In this document: one piece after another, positions 17,121 through 29,973 of the stretch
Numbering within the stretch: the stretch's first letter is position 1
Layout: every line of letters starts with the position of its first letter
NCBI RefSeq assembly: GCF_002093745.1
Contig: NZ_MTSB01000017.1
Location: forward strand, 1 to 64,000
Source of the DNA: Pseudomonas graminis
GTDB taxonomy: Bacteria; Pseudomonadota; Gammaproteobacteria; Pseudomonadales; Pseudomonadaceae
Direction: 5' to 3'
DNA: 64,000 nucleotides
The notes under the pieces: model-generated
Told to the model about the DNA's origin: nothing
The model's database searches: none
What the model saw: the letters and a program-made list of their open reading frames with translations, nothing else
Translations under genes and position numbers: made by a program

Positions 17121-19064
17121 TCAACTCACCTTGAATTTCCCCACCAACCCTTGCAGGTGAATACCCAGACGCGCCAGTTCGGCGCTGGATGCGGCGGTTT
17201 CTTCGCTGGCGGCGGCGGTCTGTTCAGAGATGTCGCGGACGCTGATGACGTTGCGGTTGATCTGCTCGGCGACCACGCTCTGTTCTTCGCTGGCAGTGGC
17301 GATCTGTTCGTTCATGTGCTGGATAGACGCCACCGTGCGGGTGATTTCTTCCAGGGCGCTCCCCGCACGGCGGCTCAGCGCTACGGTGTTGTCGGTCAGG
17401 TTGCGGCTGTTGTCCAGCGTGGTCGCGACCTGCTGGGTGCCGGTTTGCAAGGCAGCAATCAGCTCCTCGATTTCTTCGGTGGACTTCTGCGTCCGCTGCG
17501 CCAGGCTGCGCACTTCATCGGCGACCACGGCAAAACCTCGCCCGGCTTCTCCGGCGCGGGCAGCTTCGATGGCGGCGTTCAGGGCCAGCAGGTTGGTTTG
17601 CTGCGATACCGACTTGATCACATCAAGAACGCCGACGATCTTGCCGCTTTCCTGCTTGAGCTGATTCATTGACTGAGTGGAGTTGACCACCTCAAGGGCC
17701 AGTTGCTCTATCTGTGCAATGGCTTTGCCGACCACCTCGTCGCCGCTGCGCGCCTGTTTGTCCGCTTGAACCGCCGCCAGAGACGCTTCTTGCGCATTGC
17801 GCGCAACCTCTTGCACAGTGGCGGCCATTTCATTCATGGCCGTGGCCACCTGATCGGTTTCATCCTTCTGGCTATTGACCCCGGCGCAGGTCTGCCCGGT
17901 GACGGCCGAAAGCTGCTCGGCAGCACTCGCAATCTGCGACACGCCATCGCTGATACCGCCGATCAGCTCACGCAGGCCTACCGTCATGGTCTGCATGCTG
18001 CGCTGCAATTCCCCCATTTCATCGCGACGCGATGCCTTCAGGTCCTTGCTCAGATCGCCCTGAGCAATACGTGCCGCCGCCGTCAGCGTCTGTTGCAATG
18101 GCACGGTGATCTGGCGGGTCATGATCCAGGCAGCCAGCAACCCGATCAGTAACGCCAGGCCCGCAACGCTGGTCAGGGTTACCCTGGAGTTCGCTGCCTC
18201 ACTGTCACGCTGGGCGGTTTGCAGGCGAGTCAGTTCGGCCACCGATTCCAGCAGTTGTTCGCCCAGGCCCTCCATCGATTCCTGATCGGCCTCGGCTTTG
18301 GTCTGAATCTGCCTGAAGGCGCTCAGCTGTTCCCGGTAACCTTGCAGTGCAAGGGTCGCCGACCTCAGGCTTTGGAGCGCTTCATTACCCTGGCTGTGAG
18401 CGATCTGTTCAATTTCCTTGAGCGCTTCTTCGATGGCGGCAATCGCAGCCATTTCGTACGTATCCTGAGTCGTGAAGGTGTAAGCCTGAACCTGATACCG
18501 AGCAATCTCAATCTGCTGCTTGAGCTGGGAGACGTTGGTGAATTCCGCCAGTCGCTCGCTGCTGTTCTGCGCCTGACTCACGCTTTTGAGGGCTTCAGCC
18601 TCGACCTTGGCGATGGCCTGCAGCGCCTGTTCGGCCTTTTGCTCCAGTTGATCGCGTGTCTGGTTGCGACTCTGTCGGTTGGCGCCAACGGCGGTGAATG
18701 TCTTTTCCATCGTATTTAAGGTCTGTAGCTGCCCTTCAAGCAGCGTAATCGTTGCCTGCTCGACACTTTGTCTGCGCAGCGACGTCAATTGGGTTTTCAG
18801 TTGCGTGAGCTTTTCGGTGACCAGCGCGGTGCTCTCTGCGGTTTTCTGTACACGGTCAGTGATGCGCTCTGCGCGCAGGTCCTTGGTGAGGCTGGTGAGT
18901 TGGGCGATGTCGGAAAGCGACTCGGAACGGTCGATCATGGTGTAGAGGCCGTGCCAGCCGGCCAGTGTGATGATCAGGGTCAATGACAACACCAGGCCGA
19001 AGCCCAGTGACAGTTTGAACCTGACGTTCATGTTCTCAAGCGCGTGATTGATCAGTCGGAACAT
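17121..19064 (-). CDS. Methyl-accepting chemotaxis protein
   Basis: A 647-residue chemoreceptor. The start at 19064 has GGAGA six bases upstream. One membrane helix (about residues 15-40), a ~250-residue helical periplasmic region (length and helical pattern suggest the helical bimodular, HBM, domain), a second helix (~residues 300-322), a HAMP linker, and a signalling domain with the conserved hairpin tip [20 protein letters not shown]. The signalling half is nearly identical to that of the next gene. It should direct flagellar motility through CheA/CheW. An HBM receptor occupies the same neighbourhood in P. aeruginosa; the ligand cannot be read from the sequence. Confidence 0.95.
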   Translation of the reverse strand: MFRLINHALENMNVRFKLSLGFGLVLSLTLIITLAGWHGLYTMIDRSESLSDIAQLTSLTKDLRAERITDRVQKTAESTALVTEKLTQLKTQLTSLRRQSVEQATITLLEGQLQTLNTMEKTFTAVGANRQSRNQTRDQLEQKAEQALQAIAKVEAEALKSVSQAQNSSERLAEFTNVSQLKQQIEIARYQVQAYTFTTQDTYEMAAIAAIEEALKEIEQIAHSQGNEALQSLRSATLALQGYREQLSAFRQIQTKAEADQESMEGLGEQLLESVAELTRLQTAQRDSEAANSRVTLTSVAGLALLIGLLAAWIMTRQITVPLQQTLTAAARIAQGDLSKDLKASRRDEMGELQRSMQTMTVGLRELIGGISDGVSQIASAAEQLSAVTGQTCAGVNSQKDETDQVATAMNEMAATVQEVARNAQEASLAAVQADKQARSGDEVVGKAIAQIEQLALEVVNSTQSMNQLKQESGKIVGVLDVIKSVSQQTNLLALNAAIEAARAGEAGRGFAVVADEVRSLAQRTQKSTEEIEELIAALQTGTQQVATTLDNSRNLTDNTVALSRRAGSALEEITRTVASIQHMNEQIATASEEQSVVAEQINRNVISVRDISEQTAAASEETAASSAELARLGIHLQGLVGKFKVS

Positions 19065-19223
19065 TGGAATCTCCAGCAATGGCGAACAAAAGCAGGTCCC
19101 GAGCGAGTCTGGACATGCGTTGTGAGCGCATCGGCATGGCGATCTGTTGCGTGACCTGAGAAGGCCGTAGGAGATTTCCGAGCTGAAGGGCGCAGTGACG
19201 GGCGTCACGTTTAGCCGGTGGAG

Positions 19224-19256
19224 AAGGCCCGCGCCAAGGGGCGACGCGGGCTTTTT
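19224..19256 (-). terminator. Hairpin between the two chemoreceptor genes
   Basis: GCCCGCG / CGCGGGC stem with flanking A/T pairs. The T run is clear on the plus strand and weak on the minus strand (CCTTCTCC). It probably ends transcription of the upstream (right-hand) receptor gene. Confidence 0.5.
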
Positions 19257-19265
19257 GGGGGAGGA

Positions 19266-21182
19266 TCAGACGGTGAAACGGCTGACCAGCAACTGAAGAT
19301 GGTTGCCCAGTCTTGCCAGCTCGACGCTGGACGCCGCTGTTTCTTCACTGGCGGCCGACGTTTGTTCCGAGACGTCGCGCACATTGATGATGCTGCGGTT
19401 GATCTCTTCTGCCGTGGCGCTCTGCTGTTCAGCCGCAGCCGCAATCTGCTGGTTCATGGCTTGAATGGCTGAAACGGTGCGGGTGATGTTTTCCAGCGAT
19501 CCGCCGGCACGACGCGTCAGCTCCACGCTGCTGGAGCTCAGCTCGCGGCTGCTGTCCATCACGGTTGCTGCTTGCTGTGTGCCGCTTTGCAGGCGGGCGA
19601 TCAGCGCTTCGATCTCTTCGGTGGATTTCTGGGTGCGTTGTGCCAGGCTGCGTACTTCGTCTGCGACCACTGCAAAACCACGACCGGCTTCCCCGGCGCG
19701 GGCGGCTTCGATGGCGGCGTTCAGGGCCAGCAGGTTGGTCTGTTCCGCAACCGACTTGATCACGTCCAGCACACTGCCGATCTGGCTGCTTTCCTGCTTC
19801 AGGGCGCCCATCGCTTCGCTGGAGTTGCCCACGGCCACGGCAAGGCGTTCGATTTGTGCAATCGCCTCGTTGACCACCCGCTCACCGTCACGGGCTTGCT
19901 GATCGGCGGCGACGGCTGCTTCCGAGGCTTCTTCGGCGTTGCGCGCCACTTCCTGAACCGTGGCGGTCATTTCATGCATGGCCGTGGCCACCTGATCGGT
20001 CTCGACCTTCTGGCTGTTGACCCCGGCACTGGTTTGCTCGGTCACGGCCGACAGTTCTTCTGCGGCACTGGCGATCTGTGTCACACCATCGCGAATGCCG
20101 CCGACCAGCTCGCGCAGGCTGACGGTCATGCGCTGGATGGTGCTTTGCAGCATCCCCAGCTCGTCCTTGCGATCGACCCGCAGGTTGCGGCTCAGGTCAC
20201 CCGAGGCGACCCGCTCGACGACTTCAAGGGTTTCCTTCAGGGGCGTGGTGATCTGACGAGTGATTATCCAGGCCGCCAGGATACTCAGCACCAGTGCCAG
20301 CGCTGTCGCTGAGACAATCAACGTGAGCGACTTGTCGCTCTCGGCATCTCGGCTTTTGTTTTGTCGGGTGATCATGTCATTGCTGGTGGCCAGCATGTTC
20401 GTACCCAGCGTGGTCATTTTCTCCAATGCAGCCTTGCTGGCAGCTTGAGCATCCCGATACCGGCCCACCGCCTCGCGGTAGCCCTTCAGGCCGACAACGG
20501 CCTGTTGCAGCAAGGGCTGGTAGTCAGAAGCGATATTGCCGGCCAGTGTATTGATCCCGGCAACGGCTTCATCGATGGCCTGATTGGCGTTCTTTTCAAA
20601 ATCGGGACGGCCGCTGTAGGTGTAACCACGTACCTGGAAGCGCGCCTGTTGAATCAGTTTGCTGACGCCGACGATGCCGTTGAAGGCCTGGATGTTGTCG
20701 GCCTTGAGCAACTCGGCCTCGACCTTGTTGGCCTGATCCACCGCCTTGTCGGCGTTGTCGCCCATCTGGCTGCGGCTCGCCTCGCGGGCGTCGATGGCTT
20801 TGGTCATTTCCGCAAACGACTGGCGATACTCGTTGGTCGCCTGAATCTGGCTGTCGAGCAGCTTGATGTTTTCGGCAGAGCGCAGCAGGTTTCTGGCTGT
20901 TTGAAGGGCGGCGTCCAGTGCGTCGAGGGTCGTTTTGACCACCGCGGCACTTTCTGCGTTGTACAGGTCTTCGTAGGTTTTGCGGTCGATGCGCAGTTGC
21001 AGGGTCAGCTCGTTGATTTCCGCAATGGCAGTGACGCGATCACCGCGATCAATCAACGCCTGATTACTGAACCAGCCTGTGGCCGCAATCATCAATGTCA
21101 TCAGCACCACCAGGCCGAATCCGATTGTCAATTTCAGGCTGACGCTCGCATTGGCGAGGCTTTGAGATAACCCACGAGACAT
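19266..21182 (-). CDS. Methyl-accepting chemotaxis protein
   Basis: A 638-residue chemoreceptor with the same layout as its left neighbour: N-terminal membrane helix ([20 protein letters not shown]), ~250-residue helical periplasmic sensor domain of probable HBM type, second helix ([20 protein letters not shown]), HAMP and a cytoplasmic signalling domain with [23 protein letters not shown] preceded by GGAGCGGTT. The sensor regions of the two neighbours differ much more than their signalling regions, as expected for tandem duplicates that now sense different ligands. Confidence 0.95.
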   Translation of the reverse strand: MSRGLSQSLANASVSLKLTIGFGLVVLMTLMIAATGWFSNQALIDRGDRVTAIAEINELTLQLRIDRKTYEDLYNAESAAVVKTTLDALDAALQTARNLLRSAENIKLLDSQIQATNEYRQSFAEMTKAIDAREASRSQMGDNADKAVDQANKVEAELLKADNIQAFNGIVGVSKLIQQARFQVRGYTYSGRPDFEKNANQAIDEAVAGINTLAGNIASDYQPLLQQAVVGLKGYREAVGRYRDAQAASKAALEKMTTLGTNMLATSNDMITRQNKSRDAESDKSLTLIVSATALALVLSILAAWIITRQITTPLKETLEVVERVASGDLSRNLRVDRKDELGMLQSTIQRMTVSLRELVGGIRDGVTQIASAAEELSAVTEQTSAGVNSQKVETDQVATAMHEMTATVQEVARNAEEASEAAVAADQQARDGERVVNEAIAQIERLAVAVGNSSEAMGALKQESSQIGSVLDVIKSVAEQTNLLALNAAIEAARAGEAGRGFAVVADEVRSLAQRTQKSTEEIEALIARLQSGTQQAATVMDSSRELSSSSVELTRRAGGSLENITRTVSAIQAMNQQIAAAAEQQSATAEEINRSIINVRDVSEQTSAASEETAASSVELARLGNHLQLLVSRFTV

Positions 21183-21275
21183 AACCGCTCCTTAGATGTC
21201 TGTTGTTTCACGAATTCACCTACATCGGCAGCGCATCAGCGAACTGAAGCGATTTGGTCGACGTCGAGAAAGAGC

Positions 21276-21983
21276 TTAGAACAGACGAGCGAGAAGGGCG
21301 GCCACCGCCGTTTCAACGCGCAGGATGCGTTCGCCCAGTTGCACGGGCTGCAATCCGGATTGGCGCAACAGGTCGACTTCGTAGGGGATCCAGCCGCCTT
21401 CGGGGCCGATGGCCAGGGTGACGGGCTGTGTGACAGCGCGCGGGCAGGCAGGAAAGTCACCGGGATGCCCGACCAGCCCCAGGGTGTCCGCCGCCATCTG
21501 CGGCAGGCGGTCTTCGACGAAAGGCTTGAAGCGTTTCTCGATCACGATTTCGGGCAGTACACAGTCGCGCGCCTGTTCCAGCCCCAGAATCAGTTGCTCG
21601 CGGATGGCCTCCGGCTCCAGAAAGGGGGTCTGCCAGAAGCTTTTTTCAACCCGGTAACTGTTCAACAGAACGACTTTCGGCACGCCCATCGTCGCGATGG
21701 TCTGGAACACCCGACGCAGCATCTTGGGCCGTGGCAGGGCCAGCAGTAGCGTCAAAGGCAGCTTTGCGGGCGGCTCGGCGGTCAGCGAAACACGCAGCTC
21801 GGCTTCATGCGGTTCGAGACGCAGCAGCTCGGCGCTGCCCAGCAGGCCGTTGATACGGCCGACACGTAAACTGTCGCCAACTTCGACCCGATGGACGTCC
21901 TGCATGTGCCTGAGTCGTCGGTCACGCAGGACGACCCGGTCGGCCGCAATGAAATCGGCCTCTTCAAGCAACAGCAGGTTCAC
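21276..21983 (-). CDS. rsmE: 16S rRNA (uracil-1498-N3) methyltransferase
   Basis: Methylates N3 of U1498 in 16S rRNA using S-adenosylmethionine. The 235-residue protein has an N-terminal PUA-like part ([21 protein letters not shown]) and a SPOUT methyltransferase domain with the family motifs [23 protein letters not shown] and the C-terminal [11 protein letters not shown]. It begins at a GTG overlapping the tatC stop by 4 bases, so it is the last gene of the tat series, an arrangement also found in other pseudomonads. Confidence 0.97.
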   Translation of the reverse strand: MNLLLLEEADFIAADRVVLRDRRLRHMQDVHRVEVGDSLRVGRINGLLGSAELLRLEPHEAELRVSLTAEPPAKLPLTLLLALPRPKMLRRVFQTIATMGVPKVVLLNSYRVEKSFWQTPFLEPEAIREQLILGLEQARDCVLPEIVIEKRFKPFVEDRLPQMAADTLGLVGHPGDFPACPRAVTQPVTLAIGPEGGWIPYEVDLLRQSGLQPVQLGERILRVETAVAALLARLF

Positions 21984-22780
21984 GGCGTGGTCGCGGGTGG
22001 CTGGTCTGGCTTGTCAGCGTCTTGCGCTTGATCGTCCGGGTGATCGCCACGCTTCTTGATCATCGTGCTGCACAGCACGCCCAGCTCGAACAGCAGCCAC
22101 ATCGGCACGGCCAGCAGCGTCTGCGAGAAGATGTCCGGTGGCGTCAGGATCATGCCGACCACGAAGCAGCCGATGATCACGTAAGGCCGGATCTTCTTCA
22201 GGTATTTGACGTCTACGATGCCGATCCAGACCAGCAATACCACCGCCACCGGGATCTCGAAGGCCACGCCGAAGGCAAAGAACAGGGTCATCACGAAGTC
22301 GAGGTAACTGGCGATGTCCGTCATCATCGACACGCCTTCGGGCGTCACGCTGGCGAAGAAGTGGAAGATGATCGGGAACACCAGAAAGTAGGCGAAGGCC
22401 ATGCCTGCATAGAACAGGATGATGCTGGAGACCAGCAGCGGGATGGCCACGCGTTTCTCATGCTTGTACAGGCCCGGCGCAATGAAGCCCCAGATCTGGT
22501 GCAGGATGACCGGCATGGAAAGGAACAGCGCGACCATCATGGTCAGCTTGAACGGCGTGATGAACGGCGACGCCACGTCGGTGGCGATCATCGTTGCGCC
22601 TTCAGGCAGATAGACCCGCAGCGGTGCCGAGACCAGCGTGTAGATCTTCTGCGTGAAGTAGAACAGGCCGGCAAAAATCAGAAAGACTGCCGCAACACAG
22701 CGCAACAGACGTGTACGCAGCTCGGTGAGGTGCGAGATCAGCGGCATTTGCTGATCGTTTTCCGGGATATCAGCGCTCAT
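21980..22780 (-). CDS. tatC: Sec-independent protein translocase TatC
   Basis: Core subunit of the twin-arginine translocase, recognising the signal peptide of folded substrates with TatB. The 266-residue protein has six membrane helices and the conserved N-terminal [11 protein letters not shown] segment, [20 protein letters not shown] and the [11 protein letters not shown] region. The tail is charged. Overlaps tatB and rsmE by 4 bases each, so translation is coupled. Confidence 0.98.
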   Translation of the reverse strand: MSADIPENDQQMPLISHLTELRTRLLRCVAAVFLIFAGLFYFTQKIYTLVSAPLRVYLPEGATMIATDVASPFITPFKLTMMVALFLSMPVILHQIWGFIAPGLYKHEKRVAIPLLVSSIILFYAGMAFAYFLVFPIIFHFFASVTPEGVSMMTDIASYLDFVMTLFFAFGVAFEIPVAVVLLVWIGIVDVKYLKKIRPYVIIGCFVVGMILTPPDIFSQTLLAVPMWLLFELGVLCSTMIKKRGDHPDDQAQDADKPDQPPATTP

Positions 22781-23232
22781 GGGGCTCGTGGTGGCAATGA
22801 CGAATCGTGGGCGGGAGGCGTCGGAGGCGGCGCAGACGCATCGGCTGGCTTCGCGGCTTTATCGAGCGACAGCCCGGTCTTGGGCGCTGCGGGTTCTGCG
22901 GGGCCGATCTCGTGATGTGCGGTGGCCGCAGATTCTGTCGGTGCGGGTGGCGGACTCACCGGTTCGTAAGGGGTCTCGGTGTGCTGATTCTGAGCGAACA
23001 TTTTCCGCGCTTCGTCTTCAAGCGAAACAATGTGCTCGTTGTGCAACTGCCGACGAATTTCGTCGGCACCGATTTCACGCTCAACTTCCTGTTTGATCGC
23101 ATTGAAGCTGCGCTTCAAGCGACCGATCCATAAGCCTGCAGTGCGCGCCGCACCCGGCAAACGCTCGGGACCCAGTACCAGCAAGGCAACCAGGCCGACG
23201 AGCAGCAGTTCAGAGAAGCTGATACCGAACAT
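22777..23232 (-). CDS. tatB: Sec-independent protein translocase TatB
   Basis: The 151-residue protein has one N-terminal membrane helix ([20 protein letters not shown]), the hinge GPERLP with the conserved Glu-Pro features of TatB, an amphipathic helix and a long Pro/Ala-rich tail. It forms the substrate receptor with TatC. Located between tatA (4-base gap) and tatC (4-base overlap). Confidence 0.97.
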   Translation of the reverse strand: MFGISFSELLLVGLVALLVLGPERLPGAARTAGLWIGRLKRSFNAIKQEVEREIGADEIRRQLHNEHIVSLEDEARKMFAQNQHTETPYEPVSPPPAPTESAATAHHEIGPAEPAAPKTGLSLDKAAKPADASAPPPTPPAHDSSLPPRAP

Positions 23233-23236
23233 GGGC

Positions 23237-23512
23237 TTAAACCTGGTCTTTGCGGAGCGGCTCGTCGACTTTGTGCGCCTGGGCGTCGATGGTGTGCGGT
23301 TGGTTCAGGGGTGAACCCTGAGGGGCGGCTTGTGCCTGTTGTGGCTGAGGCGCAGGTTGCTCTTCTGGCTTGTCATCGTCATGCATGGCTTTGCGAAAGC
23401 CTTTGATCGACTCACCGACATCGCTGCCCAGGCCTTTGAGTTTCTTGGTCCCGAAAACCAGCACTACGACTATCAGGATGACGATCCAGTGTTTCCAGTC
23501 AAAAATACCCAT
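23237..23512 (-). CDS. tatA: Sec-independent protein translocase TatA
   Basis: Pore-forming Tat subunit of 91 residues: one short membrane helix ([16 protein letters not shown]), the [14 protein letters not shown] hinge and amphipathic helix, then a Gln/Pro/Ala-rich tail. Start chosen at the ATG (23512) that gives the family's standard N-terminus (MGIFDWKHW); the open frame extends farther upstream but not with TatA-like sequence. First gene of tatABC and 44 bases after hisE. Confidence 0.97.
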   Translation of the reverse strand: MGIFDWKHWIVILIVVVLVFGTKKLKGLGSDVGESIKGFRKAMHDDDKPEEQPAPQPQQAQAAPQGSPLNQPHTIDAQAHKVDEPLRKDQV

Positions 23513-23556
23513 GAAACAGTCCTCGTAGAAGAATTCAAGCTTGAAAGGGGAGAGCG

Positions 23557-23889
23557 TTATTCTGCCGTGCGTGCGGCTTTTTCCGCGTGGCCGGACAAGC
23601 CGAACCGGCGATCCAGCTCGTCGAGCACGGCTTGCGGGTGCTGACCCAGCGCGGCGAGCATCACCATGCTGTGAAACCACAAGTCAGCGGTTTCGTAGAT
23701 CACGTCACTGCAATCGCCACTGACAGCGGCGTCCTTGGCGGCAATGATGGTCTCGATCGACTCTTCGCCGAGCTTTTCCAGAATCTTGTTCAGGCCCTTG
23801 TGATACAGACTGGCGACATAGGAGCTGTCGGCAGCGGCGTCCTTGCGTGATTCCAGCACTTCGGCCAGGCGGGACAACGTATCAGTCAT
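23557..23889 (-). CDS. hisE: Phosphoribosyl-ATP pyrophosphatase
   Basis: Second step of histidine synthesis: hydrolyses phosphoribosyl-ATP to phosphoribosyl-AMP and pyrophosphate. 110 residues of the MazG-like all-alpha fold, with the acidic metal-binding [16 protein letters not shown] helix and the [17 protein letters not shown] helix. Starts 2 bases after hisI. The remaining histidine genes lie elsewhere; the hisIE pair beside tatABC is usual for Pseudomonas. Confidence 0.97.
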   Translation of the reverse strand: MTDTLSRLAEVLESRKDAAADSSYVASLYHKGLNKILEKLGEESIETIIAAKDAAVSGDCSDVIYETADLWFHSMVMLAALGQHPQAVLDELDRRFGLSGHAEKAARTAE

Positions 23890-23891
23890 GT

Positions 23892-24284
23892 TCAGTGGCC
23901 TGCGTGGTAAATAGCATCAGGATCTTTCAAGACCGGGTCGACGGTCTTCCATCCTGAGTTTTCGTACACCCGGTAGAAGCAACTTTCGCGTCCGGTGTGG
24001 CACGCGATGCCACCGATCTGCTCGACCATCAGGATAATCACGTCGGCGTCACAGTCGAGGCGCAGTTCGTGCAGCTTTTGCACATGACCCGATTCTTCAC
24101 CTTTACGCCAGAGTTTGCCACGCGAACGCGACCAATAGATTGCACGATTCTCGGAGGCCGTCAGGCTCAGGGCCTCGCGGTTCATCCAGGCCATCATCAG
24201 TACCCGGCCGGTCTTGTGATCCTGAGCGATTGCAGGCACCAGACCGTCGCTGTTCCAGTGAATCTCGTCCAGCCAGTCTTTCAT
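23892..24284 (-). CDS. hisI: Phosphoribosyl-AMP cyclohydrolase
   Basis: Third step of histidine synthesis, opening the purine ring of phosphoribosyl-AMP; zinc dependent. The 130-residue monofunctional enzyme (not fused to HisE as in enterobacteria) has the substrate region [18 protein letters not shown], the metal motif LDCDADVI and the [11 protein letters not shown] segment with both zinc cysteines. Begins the hisI-hisE-tatABC-rsmE run, 68 bases after ubiB. Confidence 0.97.
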   Translation of the reverse strand: MKDWLDEIHWNSDGLVPAIAQDHKTGRVLMMAWMNREALSLTASENRAIYWSRSRGKLWRKGEESGHVQKLHELRLDCDADVIILMVEQIGGIACHTGRESCFYRVYENSGWKTVDPVLKDPDAIYHAGH

Positions 24285-24351
24285 ATCTACTCCGGCAGCC
24301 GGGCTTCAGGCCCGGCGGATTGAACAGTGTGCCAGCGCCATACGCTGCTGG

Positions 24352-26590
<2,239 letters not shown>

Positions 26591-26591
<1 letters not shown>

Positions 26592-27361
26592 CAGGGTTTG
26601 ATACCGCGATGCAGCGCCACAACGCCTGATGTCATGTTGTGATAGGTCACGCGGTCGAACCCGGCGTCTACCATCATCGACTTGAGGGTTTCCTGATTGG
26701 GGTGCATGCGGATCGATTCGGCCAGATAGCGATAGCTTTCCGAGTCATTGGTGACCAGCTTGCCCATCAACGGCATGAACGCGAACGAGTAGGCGTCGTA
26801 GGCCTTGGACATGAGCTTGTTGGTCGGCTTGGAGAATTCCAGCACCAGCAGGCGACCGCCGGGCTTGAGCACGCGCAGCATGGAGCGCAGGGCGTCTTCC
26901 TTGTGCGTCACGTTGCGCAGGCCGAAGGCAATGGTCACGCAGTCGAAATGGTTGTCTGGAAACGGGAGCTTTTCGGCGTCGGCCTGGACGAACTCGACAT
27001 TGCCCGACACACCCAGATCCAGCAGGCGGTCACGACCGACCTTGAGCATGGAGGCGTTGATGTCCGCCAGGACCACCTGGCCGGTCGGGCCGACCAGGCT
27101 GGAGAATTTACGGGTCAGATCGCCTGTGCCGCCGGCAATGTCCAGTACACGGTTGCCGGTACGAACACCTGACAGCTCGATAGCGAAACGCTTCCACAGA
27201 CGGTGCATGCCGCCGGACAGCAGGTCGTTCATCAGGTCGTACTTGGCCGCGACCGAGTGGAAAACCTCAGCGACTTTCTCTGCCTTCTGGCTTTCCGGTA
27301 CATTTTTGTAACCGAAGTGAGTAGTAGGTTCGGCATCGCTGCCTTTGCGCTGATCGTTCAT
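26591..27361 (-). CDS. ubiE: Ubiquinone/menaquinone C-methyltransferase UbiE
   Basis: S-adenosylmethionine-dependent C-methylation of the quinone ring. 256 residues from the ATG at 27361; a GTG three codons upstream (27370) is an alternative. Motifs: [15 protein letters not shown] (SAM motif I), [16 protein letters not shown] and the family pattern [24 protein letters not shown]. First gene of the ubiEJB unit. Confidence 0.98.
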
Positions 27362-27504
27362 ATCGTTCACCGGAATAGAGTGCGGGCCATTCTAATCGCC
27401 AAGGCTGGCTTTGTCTTGACAAGGCTCACTTGCAACGCTTTTTTGGATGCAGGCGGATGTATATAGTTGCGCCGCATTTCATCCGACGATCAAGGAACCC
27501 TCCG

Positions 27505-27783
27505 ATGGCCAAGATAACCGTTGAACGCCCGCATACGCTGGGCCTGGAAAAGGCCCGTGAGAAGGCCGGACAGCTGGTTCAGAAGCTCACTGACAAATAT
27601 GGCCTGGCGCACGAATGGGTGGGCGATACCGTGATGCTGGAAGGCAAGGGCGCCAAGGGCAAGGTCGAAGTCGAAGAGGCGCTGATTCGCATCAATATCG
27701 AGCTGAGCTTCATGTTGTCGGCCATGAGTGGCCCGATCAAGACCGAAGTCGAACGAGTGCTGGATAAAGCCCTGGCGGCCTGA
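27505..27783 (+). CDS. Polyhydroxyalkanoic acid system small protein
   Basis: A 92-residue cytoplasmic protein (MAKITVERPHTLGLEKAREK) with two amphipathic helices separated by a short strand region (WVGDTVMLEGKGAKGKVEV), the pattern of the PHA-granule-region protein family found next to phaI/phaF in pseudomonads. The start at 27505 has AAGGAACCC upstream; the longer open frame to 27430 lacks a comparable site. Function not established; a granule-associated or lipid-binding role is inferred from its position. Confidence 0.85.
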   Translation: MAKITVERPHTLGLEKAREKAGQLVQKLTDKYGLAHEWVGDTVMLEGKGAKGKVEVEEALIRINIELSFMLSAMSGPIKTEVERVLDKALAA

Positions 27784-27837
27784 ACCTGTCTATGATCCGT
27801 GGCTGTCTTCGCGCCTGAGCGCAAGCAGTCCTGCGCA

Positions 27838-28431
27838 CTACGAAGGCGGTAAGCCGGCGTCACGCTTCAGCAGGCTGTCTATCTGCAGGACGCAGTCTTC
27901 AACGCTCATGCGTGACGTGTCCAGGCGAAGATCCGGGGATGCAGGCGGTTCGTACGGCGACGATATACCGGTGAAGTCAGGCAGTTCATTGGCGCGGGCG
28001 CGAGCGTAAAGACCTTTCGGGTCTCGCTGCTCGCAGGTCGCCAGAGGCGTGCTGATATAAATCTCCCTGAGGGCGTTCGGGCCGATGATCTCTCGGGCCA
28101 TAGCCCTGTCCTCGCAGGACGGGGAAATAAGCGCCGCAATCACGGTCAGGCCCGCTTCATTCAGAATTTTTGCGACCTCTGCCGTACGTCGAATATTTTC
28201 CCGGCGATCCGCTGCCGAGAAGCCCAGGTTACTGTTCAACCCCCGCCTCAGTTGATCGCCATCCAGCACAACGACAGCTCGACCGGCCAGCGACAGTCTC
28301 TGCTCCAGCCCGCAGGCAATGGTGGATTTGCCCGAAGCGCTCAGGCCGGTAAACCACAGTGTTATCGCGGTGTGCCGCCGAGCCGCCTGCTCTGTTTCGC
28401 AACCGGGGGCGGAGTGGGTGCTGGCGTTCAA
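27838..28431 (-). CDS. cysC: Adenylylsulfate (APS) kinase
   Basis: Phosphorylates adenosine 5'-phosphosulfate to PAPS. The 197-residue protein has the P-loop GLSASGKST, the DGDQLRRGLNSNLGFSAADR substrate segment, REIYISTPLATCEQRDPKGLY and the FTGISSPYEPP C-terminal motif. A TTG start (28431) is chosen because AAGGAG lies 7 bases before it; upstream codons look unrelated. It is a stand-alone kinase rather than a CysNC fusion. It sits between PHA genes without an obvious pathway link. Pseudomonads reduce APS directly, so PAPS here could serve sulfation (inference). Confidence 0.94.
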   Translation of the reverse strand: MNASTHSAPGCETEQAARRHTAITLWFTGLSASGKSTIACGLEQRLSLAGRAVVVLDGDQLRRGLNSNLGFSAADRRENIRRTAEVAKILNEAGLTVIAALISPSCEDRAMAREIIGPNALREIYISTPLATCEQRDPKGLYARARANELPDFTGISSPYEPPASPDLRLDTSRMSVEDCVLQIDSLLKRDAGLPPS

Positions 28432-28609
28432 ATGGCAGCTCCTTGCTGTCGTCTCTGAGCAGATGAGCCCATCATACTTTTGGTACCGCCCGGGTGCCAT
28501 TCTCGCGTCGACGCGCAGCCCTTAGGGTGAGCATTCTAATTTTTGCGGGTAGCGTTGTGCCCATGCCTGCTGGAGGCACTGACTTCAACGTTTGAGCATG
28601 AGGTGTACC

Positions 28610-29083
28610 GTGGCCACTGTGAACACGAAGAAAAAGATCGAAGCGCCGCAAGGCTCCACGCTTTCCGACGCCCGACTGTATGCCCGCAAGATCTGGCTGG
28701 CCGGGTTGGGCGCCTGTTCCCGAGTCAACGAGGAAGGCGCTCAGTACCTCAAGGACTTGATCCGGACCGGCGAGCAGGCCGAGAAGGAAGTCCTCAAGAC
28801 GGTCGATGAAAAACGTCTGGCCGCCAACGGCGAAATCCAGTCAATCAAGGGCGAAGTGTCAGGCGCCAGGAACCGTGTTGAAGCGCAACTGAGCGTTATC
28901 GAGGGCGCTTTCGACCGGCGTGTCGCAAAAGCCTTGAACCGCATCGGAATCCCGTCTAAACATGACGTTGACACGCTCTCTGCTAAGCTCGATGAACTGA
29001 CAGCGTTGCTGGAACGTGTCGGGCCTAAAAATCTCAAACGCTCCGAGTCGAAATGGCTCGAACGTTCCGAGTCTGGACAATAA
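28610..29083 (+). CDS. phaI: PHA granule-associated phasin PhaI
   Basis: A 157-residue phasin that coats polyhydroxyalkanoate granules. Signature segments: YARKIWLAGLGACSRVNEEG at the N-terminus and a long amphipathic helix to a leucine-rich C-terminal coiled coil (TLSAKLDELTALLERV). The GTG start (28610) has GAGGT five bases upstream. It shares the phasin part with PhaF, directly downstream (10-base gap), forming the phaIF operon. Confidence 0.95.
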   Translation: MATVNTKKKIEAPQGSTLSDARLYARKIWLAGLGACSRVNEEGAQYLKDLIRTGEQAEKEVLKTVDEKRLAANGEIQSIKGEVSGARNRVEAQLSVIEGAFDRRVAKALNRIGIPSKHDVDTLSAKLDELTALLERVGPKNLKRSESKWLERSESGQ

Positions 29084-29093
29084 GGAGAGCAGG

Positions 29094-29903
29094 ATGGCTG
29101 GCAAAAAGAAAATCGATAAAGATGGCAGCTCCTGGATTGGAGAGGTTGAGAAGTACTCTCGGCAGATCTGGCTGGCTGGTTTGGGCGCGTATTCCAAGAT
29201 CAGCAATGACGGCAGCAAGCTTTTCGAAACGCTGGTAAAAGACGGCGAAAAAGCCGAGAAAGAAACCAAGGTCGAGGCGCAGAAGCAACTCGATGAGGTG
29301 AAAGGCGCGGGCAAGGCTGCCAAGTCCCGTGTCGGTGACGTCAAAGACCTCGCGGTCGGCAAATGGAATGAGCTGGAAGGGGCTTTTGACAAGCGTCTGA
29401 ACAGCGCCATTTCACGCCTGGGCGTGCCGAGCCGCAATGAAGTCAGGGAACTGCACAGCAAGGTCGATCAACTGACCCGGCAGATCGAGCACGTGACCGG
29501 GGAGAAGGCCAGACCTGTTGCGTCGCGTGCTTCTGCCGCCAAGCCTGCTGCGGCCAAGAGTGCTGCCAAACCGGCGCCGAAGGCGGCTGCAAAACCGTTG
29601 GTCAAAGCGGCCGCCAAAACCGTCGCAAAAACGGCGGATAAGGCAGCAGGAAAAACCGCAGCAGCCAAACCGGCTGTGAAAAAAGCGGCGGCCAAGCCGG
29701 TCGATGCAGCCAACAAGGCTGCAACTGCAACCGCCAGCAAAGCCAAGGCAGTCGCCAAACCTGCCGCAGCGAAAAAGCCTGCGGCCAGAAAGCCCGCTGC
29801 CAAGCCTGCCGCCAAACCTGCGGCATCGGCAACGCCGGCAAACAGCTCGACTGCAGCTCCAGCGCCAGCGTCTGCACCGGAAACACCTGCCAGCCAGTCC
29901 TGA
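29094..29903 (+). CDS. phaF: PHA granule protein and regulator PhaF
   Basis: A 269-residue two-part protein. Residues 1-140 are a phasin (YSRQIWLAGLGAYSKI, coiled coil LHSKVDQLTRQIEHVTGEKA) that binds granules. Residues ~145-255 are a histone H1-like Ala/Lys/Pro tail of AAKPA-type repeats that binds DNA, which in Pseudomonas links granules to the nucleoid for even segregation at division. GGAGAG site before the ATG at 29094. Ends in a strong terminator. Confidence 0.96.
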   Translation: MAGKKKIDKDGSSWIGEVEKYSRQIWLAGLGAYSKISNDGSKLFETLVKDGEKAEKETKVEAQKQLDEVKGAGKAAKSRVGDVKDLAVGKWNELEGAFDKRLNSAISRLGVPSRNEVRELHSKVDQLTRQIEHVTGEKARPVASRASAAKPAAAKSAAKPAPKAAAKPLVKAAAKTVAKTADKAAGKTAAAKPAVKKAAAKPVDAANKAATATASKAKAVAKPAAAKKPAARKPAAKPAAKPAASATPANSSTAAPAPASAPETPASQS

Positions 29904-29920
29904 TAACCGGCTGCAACACC

Positions 29921-29953
29921 AAAGCCCGACCTGCTAGCCAGGTCGGGCTTTTT
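29921..29953 (+). terminator. Intrinsic terminator of phaIF
   Basis: AAAGCCCGACCTG - CTAGC - CAGGTCGGGCTTT followed by TTG; a 13-base stem 17 bases after the phaF stop. Confidence 0.93.
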
Positions 29954-29973
29954 GTTTGTCAGGCTTGCGCCCG

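Noticed and set aside
29500..29900. Possible frameshift in phaF because of the skewed Ala/Lys tail
   Set aside because: The tail is the normal histone-like PhaF end; the frame is open to the stop and followed by a proper terminator.
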